Below are positions 35,618 to 50,487 of a stretch of 64,000 bases of DNA, in pieces. Location of the stretch: positions 62,001 through 126,000 of the forward strand of contig LLCB01000240.1 of assembly GCA_001414345.1 (NCBI GenBank), given 5' to 3'. The notes beneath the pieces are model-generated. The model was not told the DNA's origin. It did not search any database and saw only the letters and a list, made by a program, of their open reading frames with translations. The translations under genes were made by a program, and so were the position numbers. This stretch comes from Hymenoscyphus infarciens (taxonomy: Eukaryota > Ascomycota > Leotiomycetes > Helotiales > Helotiaceae). Positions within the stretch are counted from its first letter, which is position 1. Each line of letters begins with the position of its first letter.

Positions 35618-37547
35618 ATGTCGGGGTCGTTCACGTTTGGTGCTCCCAATAGTGGTGGGAATGGCGGATCAAGCACTCCATCAAGCGGGCCAGGAAATAT
35701 GTTTGGAGGTGCAAAGCCTGCGACGACCGGCGGTTTATTTGGGGGAACTCCAGCGACCAGCAGTCCTTCATTATTTGGTCAACCACCGGCAGCTACGTCG
35801 AAGCCACCAACATTTGGAGGAGGGGGACTCTTTGGGGGGAACACGGGGTCCGCTCCGAACTCTGGCACTTCTACGCCTTCTCTGTTTGGAGGAAGCACAG
35901 GCAACGCGCCTTCGTTTGGCGCTGGAGCTGGAGCGACATCTTCTGCTGCTCCCAGTAGCACATTTCCCACAACCTCTGCTGGAAATACCTTTGGGGCAGG
36001 TTTCAAATTGGGCGGTCAAGCTCCAGCTTCTTCAGTCCCGGCAGGATCAACGACTCCAGCGCCATCAAAGTTCCAGTTCTCGTCAACAACTCCAGCCGGA
36101 CCTCCACCTGCAAGCAATGCGTCGGGTCTTTTTGGGGGAGGCGGCGGAGGAGGATTATTTGGGGCAAAACCCTCAGCAGCACCTACTTCAAGTAACCCAT
36201 TTGGTTCTCAAGCACCTTCTTCCTCGGCAGCCCCAGCATCATCAGCGCCAGCTCCATCATTATTTGGTGGTACCCCAGCTTCTAGCACACCAGCTCAGCC
36301 AACAGGAATGTTCTCCGGTCTCATGGCAGCCAAACCTCCAGGTGGAAATACTGCAACAACTTCAACTCCTACCCCCTCCTCAACGCCAGCACCCACTCCT
36401 AGTTTATTTGGTCAACCAGCACCTTCTCAGCCAACCTCGACGGCCTCAACAACTGCGACTACTACGGCCCCAAGTTTATTTGGCGGAGCTACAGCTTCCA
36501 ACCCCTCTACAACAACTGCAACTCCAAGTTTAGGATTGGGTGGATTTGGTAAACCGGCTGCTACGCAGGCTACATCATCGGCAACCCCAACCCCAAGCTT
36601 GTTTGGAGGCGCGCCAAGTACCACTCAAGCCCCTCCTTCAACCCCAAGTTTATTTGGCGCTCCTAAGCCCGCTACAACAGGAACAACAGGAACAGCTCCT
36701 CCAACTAAAGCTGCAACTGCGAATAGTGGGCCAAATGCTGGAGGAAGCGGGGCAGGACTGGGAGGATTGAACCCACCTGGGGGTGCAACTAGCGGAACTC
36801 CTCTTGCAGCATCTACATCTGGTCCAACCCCTCAATTGTCTCGTCTCAAGAATAAGACTATGGATGAGATTATCACTCGCTGGGCCTCTGACTTATCCAA
36901 GTACCAAAAGGACTTTCAAGAGCAAGCTGCCAAAGTTGCAGCATGGGACAGATTGTTGGTGGAAAATGGAGACAAGATCCAAAAGTTATACCAGAGCACG
37001 TATGAGGCTGAACGAGAAACAAATGAAGTTGAACGACAACTTTCAAATGTCGAGAGCCAACAAGACGAGCTTGCGGGATGGTTGGATAGATATGAGGCAG
37101 AGGTGGACGAAATGTTTGCTAGACAGATTGGACCGGGTGATCAGCTACAAGGTCCTGACCAGGAGCGAGAGAGAACATACAAACTTGCCGAAAAACTCAC
37201 TGACCGTCTTGATGAGATGGGTAAGAACCTCACAAGTATGATTGAAGCTATCAACGATGCATCATCTTCTTTAAGCAAGAGCAGCAAGGCGGACGATCCT
37301 GTAAGTTCTCCTTGCAACCACATTTTCAAGCACATGCTAATTATGATAACCACAGCTCTCACATATTGTACGTGTTCTGAATGATCACCTCACACAATTG
37401 CAATGGATCGACCAGAACGCTACTCTGCTCCAGGCCAAGGTTTCTGAAGCTCAGAAGCTCAGCCAGGGTATGAGCGCCAACGGACTTGGAGGTACTGAAA
37501 GCGATACCGCCGAGTCCTTCTATCGATCTTATATCGGAAGGAGATGA
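35618..37547 (+). CDS. nsp1: FG-repeat nucleoporin NSP1
   Basis: Two exons (35618-37300 and 37356-37547, 55-nt intron, phase 0) encode 624 aa. Residues 1 to about 400 are a low-complexity Ser/Thr/Pro/Gly/Ala region studded with SLFG, GLFGG and FG motifs. Residues from about 403 (LSRLKNKTMDEIITRWASDL) to the end form the coiled-coil domain typical of the Nsp1/Nup62 family, ending ESFYRSYIGRR. Nsp1 is the central-channel nucleoporin that contributes to the permeability barrier and pairs through its coiled coils with Nup57, Nup49 and Nup82 complexes. An upstream in-frame ATG at 35540 would add 26 residues but lies in a probable 5' UTR intron. The ATG at 35618 gives the canonical start, with phenylalanines soon after. 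Confidence 0.96.
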
Positions 37548-38034
37548 TCAATGAGTGTTTGCATAGTAATTTGAGCTTGGCGTTTACTGAAACCATTGTG
37601 GTAATTCTTCGATATTGGAGAGTGGGCTTGGGGGGTCAGCATATGTCCGTCATGAAGAAAAGGACGTTTTCTTTCCAATTCAAAGCATGGAACTGGTGGT
37701 TGTTTTGAATTTGTACAGTAGAGGAGATAATTCCCGAGGAGAAAAATGACAGCCGTGGGAAGACCATGTTTCCGAGACCAATTGATTCTTGATCCTACAA
37801 AAAGTGCAAAGGTGGAGGCTTTCGTTTCATTTGTATACAATATCGACCATCGGTCAATTCCTCATTTCCCGTAGAACCTCCTACTAACATGTTCCCCTCC
37901 CCCTTCCCACTTCCAAAACAAGATATGGCATCTCCTCAGCTGTAAAGCAGTGATAGGCTCAGCACGTTGCTCGAATGACCGAAGCAAGAAACCTGATTTT
38001 CTCTCCTCCAACTACAGCATGAAAGCTGAGTAAC
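37548..38034. other. Short spacer between convergent NSP1 and IF1 genes
   Basis: These 487 bp between two convergent stop codons hold the 3' UTRs of both genes. No other feature is seen. Confidence 0.6.
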
Positions 38035-38544
38035 TTACTTTTGCTCGCCTCCGGAAGTTTTGGATAGCTCGTCACTGTGGAAGAACAAGTCAGCTAGACG
38101 GAGGAAGAAATGGGAGAAAGGCATGGATGGCCGCATTGAGATGCAGGTTCGTACGTATTTGAAAGCCCAGATTGGGCGGTGAGGAGGCCTTACATGTGTT
38201 CTTCGAGCTTCTTCAAGTGACCTTGTTGCTCAGCAAGCTTTTTTCGGAGCTCGAGGAGCTTCTCCTTCTCGCGTTCGCGGATGGCATAATCCTCTTGGGC
38301 TTTCTCGCGCTTGCTGAATGCGTCTCTGTGTTGTTGGCAGTTAGCATAGGTCGTCCATCCTGTCTAGGGAGAAAGTTGACAGCTCCTGGGGGAGCTAAGG
38401 AATTGGCAGTGGTGCGTACCCTGATGCGGCTCCTCCTGGTCGTACAGATCCGGTGTCTCCTGCTGCCATGGCTCGGGTGGTGATTGAGAAGGGGCGGGTT
38501 TGGATTGCTGGTCGAGCTGCTTTGATGAGGGATTGACGGAACAT
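38035..38544 (-). CDS. inh1: Mitochondrial F1F0-ATPase inhibitor (IF1)
   Basis: Three small exons on the minus strand (38544-38420, 38325-38194, 38074-38035), with introns of 94 and 119 nt, encode 98 aa; no single frame shows the whole protein. The first 25-30 residues are an Arg/Ser-rich mitochondrial presequence (MFRQSLIKAARPAIQTRPFS). The conserved inhibitory and dimerising region follows: DAFSKREKAQEDYAIRERE, then KEKLLELRKKLAEQQGHLKK and LEEHIDELSK. IF1 binds F1 when matrix pH falls and blocks ATP hydrolysis by reversed ATP synthase. The length matches the family. The ATG at 38544 is the only one giving a presequence. Confidence 0.93.
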
Positions 38545-40543
38545 AATTGCGGTTTTGGTGTGATGGCAGATTGAGGGGGGGTTGGATGGTTCAAGTACTT
38601 GAAGATCCCGTTGTTGTGAATGGAGGAGAGAAAGCAGCTCTTTGCCGAAGCTCCAGGTTATTGGACGTCATTTATGCCTGGATTCTCAGGTCAGGAGTTC
38701 TTTTGGTCAGGCCACTTTTTGAGGTCAGGTGAAGGTGGGATCATGAAGGAGCCCGGGGCCAGCGATTTAGAAGCTTTGTTCAGAGCATCTGATGGATTGG
38801 GTTTAATTTGGGTAATGGAAGTTTGTATACAAGAATCTACTCTTATGGTGTTGTGTTCATCCAATCGCACCCAGTCCCCCAACATACTGGGGGTGTATGA
38901 GTACTTCAGCCTCTCTACGTCAAATCTTCCCGGCTACACAGGCGAGGGGAGGGGAGAAAACAGGGACCAGGCCTATACTTTCTTCTCGTCTGTTGAATGA
39001 GATCTCATGCATCTGTTGTTTGTTGTTCTTTTCCAGGTTCGACAAAGTCAACAGAAGTCACGAGGTTGCGTTGGCCAAAAGCACCCGACTGCCGCACTCT
39101 AACTCGGAAACGGTTTCAGGGACAAGGTGGATTGCTAGATTATTGCAATGCTAAGTCCCAAGGCCCAAGGGACAGAGCGTCTGAGAGGCCTAAAACAGGA
39201 TCCATGGACAGCGTGGACAAGGTGTTACTCGTCCATTTATGCGACCGATTGAGGTTGTTTTGATGGCATCACTATACAAGGATCTACTTTCTAGCTTTCC
39301 TTGGTGCTCGTCAGCCCTACTCAGTCTGTGGAGGAGAGGCAAAATTGCTCAGGAAAGGAAAGAATATATGTATACATATCTATAAATAGAGAACTCCTTC
39401 TTCCGTAGCTAGGAGTTGTACTGTATACTGCACAAGTCGGAGGTTGACCAGCTAATGCAAAGGAAAATATCAACATCCAATCAATCCTCTTCAAAAGCCA
39501 CGATTCGGGAGGCAAAAAAGTACTGTAAAGGATCCGCCCAATTCAGATACATGACTACTCGGTTCGGGCCTAGCAACTGATCGTGAGACTAAAGTAGACA
39601 GCTAAAACGAAAGGAAATCAATTCATCAAATTGCAGGAGCGAGTGAGCCAGGTTGAGGTTGAGGCGGTGGACAACAGCCAGTCATTGCGGTACTCTTGCT
39701 GGAGGTGTTGGTCTGAAAGTCGCGTCGCTTCGTGCCTACCCTGTTCTCCCTGTTCTCCCTGTTCACCCTGTTCACCCTTGTTCCCCCCGTTCACTCCACT
39801 AGCGTCCCTCCCGGTTGGCCCTGCGCTGCTGGCCCTGCCTGCTTCTGCTTCGATCAACTTCTCCAATTCCGCCTCGCTCGATCCCCAACCCAACCCAACC
39901 TCACATCTACAATCTTGAAAAAAAAAGCCGCACCCGTTCGCTGACCAAACCACCCGTCGCATATCAAATCCACCGACCAACACAAACCCACGCTGATTAC
40001 TGTCCCCATCAGTATTATCCCAACACGCAACCCCCCCCAACAGTCCGGTGAGAATCTTTCCCTCTATTCCCGTCATCCCCTCCTTGAGCCTCCTTGACGG
40101 TGCCATCCCTCTCCGCCATCAGGCAACTCTGGGAATGGCCTCAAGAAAGGCACTCAATCAGTCACGGCCTCAAGCCAGCGGTCATCATACCACGCGGTGT
40201 CCCTTGGACATGGTACCGCAGATTACCCAGGCTTGCGATTGCCCCTCCTAGATGCTGAGGGGTACCCGCCGATGTGCACCATTGATTGCAGGTTACTTCT
40301 ATGACAGATGAGCATCTGCTACTGTCCATCTTTTGAGATTTGGTGGCTGTCTGCCGTGCGCCGCATAATTTCCAAAGCGTGGGAGTCGCGTCAACGCAGG
40401 CGGCCGATCATTCACTAGAAAAAGCCCTGGCCGCCTTCACCTTCCACACCCCAACATCTCTCTCCTTGTCTTCAACAACATCAACTTCTTCCTCAACACC
40501 GCGCTAACACAACAACCACCACAGATCTCTCCCAACCGCAACC
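38545..40543. other. Intergenic region with 9-bp repeat and 14-3-3 promoter
   Basis: About 2 kb lies between the divergent IF1 and 14-3-3 genes. It contains short A-runs, a C-run near 40030 and the CCCTGTTCT array described separately. A 162-codon minus-strand frame (39618-40106) includes a GEQ repeat made by that array but has no other protein character. The last 150 bp before the 14-3-3 start are CA/CT-rich leader. Confidence 0.5.
39740..39786. repeat. 9-bp tandem array (CCCTGTTCT/CCCTGTTCA)
   Basis: About five tandem copies of a 9-bp unit in which the last base switches from T to A between copies. It lies 750 bp upstream of the 14-3-3 start. Confidence 0.85.
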
Positions 40544-44743
<4,200 letters not shown>

Positions 44744-46926
44744 TTACAGTCCAGATACCTTGCGAGAGGCAGAGACTGATGCACTGCCAACTCTCCCACT
44801 GGTCTTTCGAACGCCAGCGCTAGTCTTTTCCCTTAAGCTGTCACCACTTCGTTTTGGGCTGCCACGGACTTTGCTCATAGTGCTGGAACCGCTACCAGAC
44901 TTGAGGGCTGCTGGAGTCTTGGGACGAGCTGAAGAACCAATGTTCTCGATATCGTTGCTACTATCATTATCGATCGAGTAGATGGTCGTGGTTGTGTGGC
45001 TGATGGACCTGTGTTCACTTCGACCTGGCGATCGTGATGACTTCCGGCTGGTTTTCGTTCGCATGCGGAATTCGTCTTCTCCTTCTGGGCTATCTATTGA
45101 TGACCGATGGATTGAAATCATTTCGGTTTCTCTTTGAATCACATGCTCATCTTCAGCACTGGTGTAAGCTGAGACATTTCGAGTGTATGGGTGGTGACGA
45201 TCGACAGCTCTGCTCGTCTTTCGGGGCTGACCAGGTGTGGGCGCTGGGAGGCAATCTTCTTGAACACCCATGGTGCGTTGCTCGTTGTCTACTTCCCCGA
45301 GAGGTGATCTTCGGTTGGCATTTGGTGGGGTTGCAATTTGGTTATTCACCAAGTATGGCTTGGAGCCTGCCCTTGTTGGCGTGGTTGGAGCCATGGATGC
45401 CATCTTTTCTTTCATCTTGATCTCGAATTGCTCCTCGATCCACCATTGTCGGAAAGTTCCCTGGTTGAGATGCAGCCAGTGCTGTTGAGGACCAACTACC
45501 ATTCCAGGTCGCATGAAGCGCATGTAAGCTATGATCTCGTTGGCGGTGAATCCATAACGATAAATGAGGTACGCTCCAATCAAGCAGCCAGTGCGGCCGA
45601 GACCAGCCTTGCAATGAACTGCTATCCCCTTCTTCTTCACAGTAATCATTTCGTGCGCCAGTCTGATGAATTTGCGGACTACGGTCATGTTTGGGCAAGT
45701 GCCATCGTCGAATATCATATCCAAATGCTCAATTCCGAGTGCTGTAAAGTATGAAGGAGAGTAAAGTTCGGAGTTGAGACGGACGACGAGACCGATATCG
45801 CGCTGGGCAAAGTGTTTCAAGACGTTTTTGAAGGGAGATGGAAGGGTTGGGTGGTTGTCCACGGCTTCAATCGTTGATGGCAAGGTTGCATAAAGAGGGG
45901 ACGAGGGCAGTATTGGCGCTACAGGAGTGTGTTGAGGAGATGCGAATGCGAGAAAATCCGGGGTCAACCAGTTAAAGTCACCCTGGTCTACTCGCTCGTA
46001 ACGTTCGTACTCTTCGAGGTCAAAAGTTGGTAGAGCGCAGAAGCCCTGCTCCTTTGCGCGCCAAACACCATATACTACATCTTGAACTGTAATTCCATAA
46101 TCTGCCTGGCTGTATCCTGCGTCGCGGAAGGGCATGAGAGGGGGATCGGCTTGTGCGATTGGTGCAAGTGCAAGATGTGGCGCCCAAGCTTGGATGAGGA
46201 CCATGTATGAGGCGAGAATGCACGCAGCGTTTGCTCGACCTGGAAATATCTGTTAGTTTTGCTCTCGAGGGTTATGTAGCCATGTGAAACTTACTCCGCG
46301 CATCGGCTTTGCTCCAGAACACAACTGGCTTATCCTTATTCTCTGGGGCACCAAGTATATCATGAAATTGGACGGCGAATCGGTAGAGGTGGCCAATGTG
46401 CAGTGGTCCAAAGTCGTGGTGGAAGGCATTGTATAACAATGAATCGTCGATGGAGAAATAGTATGGTGGCGTGCGATCTCGGTCCGTCACCGCAGAAGGC
46501 CCATCTGCTGCTCTTGCTGAACGCTTGCTAGGAGATCGTCGAGAAGGTTGGCGATCGGGATATGGGAAAAGAGTGTCTTGGGTCGGGGGAGTGGTATATG
46601 AGGCTAGATACAATCGGTCTGTATACATTAGCCAGTGAGACGGGGCATTGTTTATTGTTATGATGCATTGTTGTGATGCACGTTTTACGACGAGGGCGCT
46701 CTCCTCCTCACTGCTGGCTACCAGCGATGCCCACTCAAACATGGACCGGTAGTCCATTGCGCCGATTGAGATGGAAGAGCCGAGTAGAGCAATGCGTAAT
46801 GATGCTGTCCCAGCGAAAAATACTCGATGCGCAAGCTGGAAAATGATGTGGTTTTGTGCTGCAAATTGGGGCCAGCTTACCTGGAATATACTCGATGATC
46901 TGCCCATACTTTACGGCAGGAGTCAT
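44744..46926 (-). CDS. cdc14: CDC14 dual-specificity protein phosphatase
   Basis: Three exons on the minus strand (46926-46881, 46618-46295, 46239-44744), with introns of 262 and 55 nt, encode 621 aa. The N-terminal domain begins with an EYIP/DRLYLASYTTPP junction across intron 1 and contains FDDGTCP. The active site is HCKAGLGRTG with nucleophile Cys333 and the general-acid Asp at about 301-302. The C-terminal third is Ser/Arg/Lys-rich and disordered, with many SP and KxSR sites. Cdc14 removes CDK phosphates to drive mitotic exit, septation or cytokinesis. In some filamentous fungi it also affects development and virulence. The first intron is unusually long. It carries an open frame that, if used, would insert 87 residues before the conserved RLYLA; homology favours splicing. 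Confidence 0.96.
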
Positions 46927-47394
46927 CTTGAGGTCGGCGCAGTAGCGTGTCTAGTCTCCAGCAGTCGCAGCTTCCCTTGTGTGGTGTTGTGGCGGAGGTC
47001 GGAAAGTATCGAAAAGGTATTTTGGTAGAAGTTGCGGTGATGGTGCGACTAGGTAGGAATTATTTACTCGGGATCATAAACAAAGCATGCTCGTCGAGGG
47101 GATGCAGAGGTGCAGGTGGAAGAATGAATAGAAATATTCTCCAATATCAAGGTAGAATAGAGGATGGTAAAGAAGAGAAGATTCGAGTGATGTATCGGAG
47201 CTTATCAAGGACCAAGAATGTTTGGGTTGTAGTTTAGAGCAGACAAATCGAGAGTTAGCGCTGTTGGAAGGGCAACCACGAACGCTCTTACCACCCGCCA
47301 ATTTCTCTGCGCCTCAGGACACCCCTCCTGTTGTTACCCAAACATCACATTTGCGCAAAAGTTTGATATCATAATAATCAACACTGCAGGCATC
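46927..47394. promoter_or_regulatory. Divergent promoter shared by CDC14 and PCC1
   Basis: A 468-bp spacer separates the two head-to-head ATGs. No other gene is seen. Close spacing suggests shared control elements. Confidence 0.6.
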
Positions 47395-47783
47395 ATGGCC
47401 ACCCAGGCGGATCCCAACTTCCCCTGCTCTCTGTACGACGACCCCTTTTTTGCCCCTCACCCTCTCGTGGCCAATTCAAGAGCTGATCCAAACAAAGGAC
47501 AATCGATTTGCCTCTCCCGACCGCTCGACTGGCATCAGTGGCACTGCAAGCCTTGCGTGTTGATAAAGAACTTTCCCCTCTGGTCTGCCGATCCTTCTCT
47601 ACTATCGCTTCGAGCACGTCGCATTCCTCTGAAGAGTCAGTCCTGCGCACCGAGTACAAAGCCACGACGAATAGGATGTTGAGAGTTGCCGTCAATGGGT
47701 TTATGGAGAGCCTAAGCGTGGTTTTGGGTGTGATGGAAGAGCTGGATGTCGATGCCCTTGAGCCTGAAGTCGACAAGGAATGA
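47395..47783 (+). CDS. pcc1: EKC/KEOPS complex subunit PCC1
   Basis: Two exons (47395-47432 and 47498-47783) around a 65-nt intron encode 107 aa; neither reading frame alone covers the gene. The joined protein starts MATQADPNFPCSL and continues TIDLPLPTARLASVALQAL. It ends in a strongly conserved block containing TEYKATTNRMLRVAVNGFME and SLSVVLGVMEEL. That is the CTAG/Pcc1 fold. Pcc1 is the dimerising small subunit of the KEOPS complex that makes N6-threonylcarbamoyladenosine in ANN-decoding tRNAs and influences telomeres and transcription. Length fits the family (about 85-120 aa). The acceptor is AAACAAAG|G, fixed by frame continuity. Confidence 0.94.
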
Positions 47784-48359
47784 TATACAATGATTGGACC
47801 AATCGTGTTATTTCTTGCGCAGGGGAAGAAGGCAAGAGACCTCTAGTAGAGCTCTCTTTAGCAGGCAATGGGCTTATGACGATGCTATACATGGTGAATA
47901 GGAGTGACGCAAACGCTTCCTACAAGACTCACTAAATGCCATTTGCAAAAGTCCAAGTGGATGGTAAAAACGAGGACGGATCTCTCAGACGCAATACAAA
48001 TATACTCATTATGGCTTCTGTGTAATATTTTAATTTCTGCCTATCTTCGTCTCCCGGGCTTTATATTCAGGCCCACACCGTAGCTATATTGTTCGACACC
48101 CTTTTCCATTCATTGTGAAAGAATGCCACCTTCAACTTACAAGAATACCGTCTAATTATATGCATTGCTCTTCGACACAAAGAGCAGATGTGATTATGGT
48201 GATATGCTGTGTCTAGTAACACATGCCAAAGTTAAAACTCCCCGTCGTGCCTGAAAGCCCCTCCATCACAAATCGTGAGTGCAGACATCATCCCAGGTAT
48301 ATAAAACGCCAGAACTCCAAAAATAAGAGGACCTCCATGACCTCCATACCAAGCCCCAT
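47784..48359. other. Spacer between convergent PCC1 and bHLH genes
   Basis: These 576 bp hold the 3' flanks of two convergent genes. No further feature is visible. Confidence 0.55.
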
Positions 48360-50487
48360 TCAGATAGTTTCATTCAGACGCTTTTCAGCTTCCTCGGCTC
48401 TCTTGTTTGCATCCGCAAGGTCCTTCTTCAACTGCTTGATGTAGTCAATAGCAAGCTCCACCGTGCTTGCTTTGCTATTTGCACTCTGGGCACCTCCCTT
48501 TGCCGTGCTACTAGCTTCGTTGCCTTCTTCGGCTTCCCCACTTCCGCTCTTGTCTCCGGAACCGTCTTTCGCACCTCGTGGCAACAAAGTAGCAATCTCC
48601 TGGAGGGCAGAATTGATGCGATTCCGTCGGCCTTGTTCGGCGATTTTGTGAGAAGTACGCTTCGAGGTCAAATTTGTTGATAGTTCTGAAGGGTATGTAA
48701 CTCCTGGTAGATGTGTGCCCTCAAGAATATTCTGGTAGTTTGACTTCGATGCTAATAAAAGGGACGCAGTATTCTCTGACAAACTTCCAGATCCCGGCAT
48801 CAAGGGTTTTATACTAGGTGAGATTCGAGGAAGGAGTGCTGGTGACGCCAGAATTGAGCTACCAGCTCGCTTTTTGATTGATCGTGCACCACCCTGCGTC
48901 GATCTCTTTGTGGCGCCATTTGTACTTCCATTCCCGTTCATATAATCGATTTGAGGACTGGAGCTGGCAGAAGCAGCATTTCTTGGCCTTGCGATCACAG
49001 GAGAGGGTAATGGTTGAAAGCCAGGAGTTTTAGCACCATTAGAGCTTAAGGTGGGCGTCATTTGACCATCCGATTGGGTATCTAAGCGAGCAAGTTGTGG
49101 TCGGGTGGTATTGGCGGCTTCTGGCAGAGAGAAACTATCTATTCCCGTGTCGTCAAGATCCATGGTTTGGCCATCTGAAGGTTCATTTATTTGGGGTGAC
49201 TGTGTTAGCCTCATTAAAGAAGCAGGAGTTGCCGGGGAGCCCAAAATGAGACGTTTATTCCGTGGGTCTTCTTTCTGGGCGGGGATATAAGGTGACCTGG
49301 TATTTGATCCAGGTGTAGGGACTGGAGGCGGTGCCATGTCTGAAAGGTGCTCTGGGGAAATAGAGCTGTTTTCGGATTCTTCCGTACTCGGAGCCGAACG
49401 AGAAGACCTTGGATCCTTGGAGGATGAAGTTGAGGGATGACATGATGGCTCCAGGATATCCCCTAAAGCTTGACTGGCGATAGAGCCCCTTTTCGATCTC
49501 TTGGGCTTGACAATGGGAGACTGTCGTACTGCACGGGTTGCGCGAGGTTTGGGTGTTGTTTTCTTGCTTGTCTTCTTCGGCAAAACACCACTGTTTGTAG
49601 AAGCAGAATTTGGTTCTCCGGTCATATCGGCAGGAGAGTTAGTGGTAGCCGAAAGCCGCTGATCATACATGTTTGACTGCTGTTCGTTTTGAGCACGAAT
49701 CGCAGGAGAACTCAGTGGGCTGAAGTAGGCGCCCGGTGCAGTATATTCAGGTATGTTGAAGTGAGGTTCGAGGGGTGTCACAGCTGGAGACACCAGCGGT
49801 GTAAATGCCATCTATGTGCTGGTCAGCCATGTTCAAGCGGCCGTATATTGAATTGATGTTTGGAGTAGAAGAAGGGGGAAGGTGCTTTGGAAAAGCTTCC
49901 AAGCCCGGTGTACTTTACGAACGACTCACCTCTTGATCTTTCATTTGCATCTGATATCGGTCATAGATAGCCTGATGTCGAGGGTCGCTCTGTGGATAGA
50001 ACTGGGTCGTATTTGCATGTAACTCCATGCTATTTGGAGTTGGTGGTATCATCCTGCTCTGAACATAATAATTCCGTTGTTGTTCCTGCATATGTTGCTG
50101 CTGCTGTTGCCTTCGCTGCCTCTGGTGTTGTAGATATTGTATTTGCGCATCCAGTTCCACCAAACTCTCGCCTGAATTTTGGCCATGGCTTATAGGGGCT
50201 CCAATAATTACAGGATGGCTGGCAGCCGTCGTCATGGAAGGCATGTGTTCTTGCATCGTTGTATCCTGGCCAACACCATTTCCCAGCCCTGAATGTTCCA
50301 TCGGTCCCTGTTGATGTAACAAATGCGCAGGCTGGACTGGTTGTGGGCCACCAAAGTCGTGAAAGTCATATTGGAGGGCTTCGCTCAAATTGTTCATTCC
50401 CATATCGATAAACTGATTGAAGTCCTCTTGCGATGGCCCCGACAGTGTCGGGTCCTGATTGTCCCACACTCCAGAAGCATCCATCAT
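48360..50487 (-). CDS. nuc-1: bHLH transcription factor, NUC-1/Pho4-like
   Basis: Two exons on the minus strand (50487-49930 and 49811-48360) with a 118-nt phase-0 intron encode 669 aa. The second exon happens to begin with ATG, so an unspliced model would wrongly start there. The N-terminus is Gln-rich (runs of Q at about 130-145). The middle is Ser/Pro-rich with basic patches. The bHLH domain at about 569-650 has basic region KRTSHKIAEQGRRNRIN, a long acidic Gly/Ser loop and helix 2 TVELAIDYIKQLKKDL. This layout matches Neurospora NUC-1 and yeast Pho4, the activators of phosphate-starvation genes held in check by a cyclin-CDK pair. Family identity is confident; one-to-one orthology is inferred. 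Confidence 0.9.

Noticed and set aside
35637..36533. 298-codon frame overlapping NSP1
   Set aside because: It is Leu/Gln-rich out-of-frame translation of the FG-repeat DNA; NSP1 itself is clear in the other frame.
39618..40106. 162-codon minus-strand frame with GEQ repeats
   Set aside because: Its repeats come from the 9-bp array and the remainder has no family character; it overlaps the probable promoter and leader of the 14-3-3 gene.
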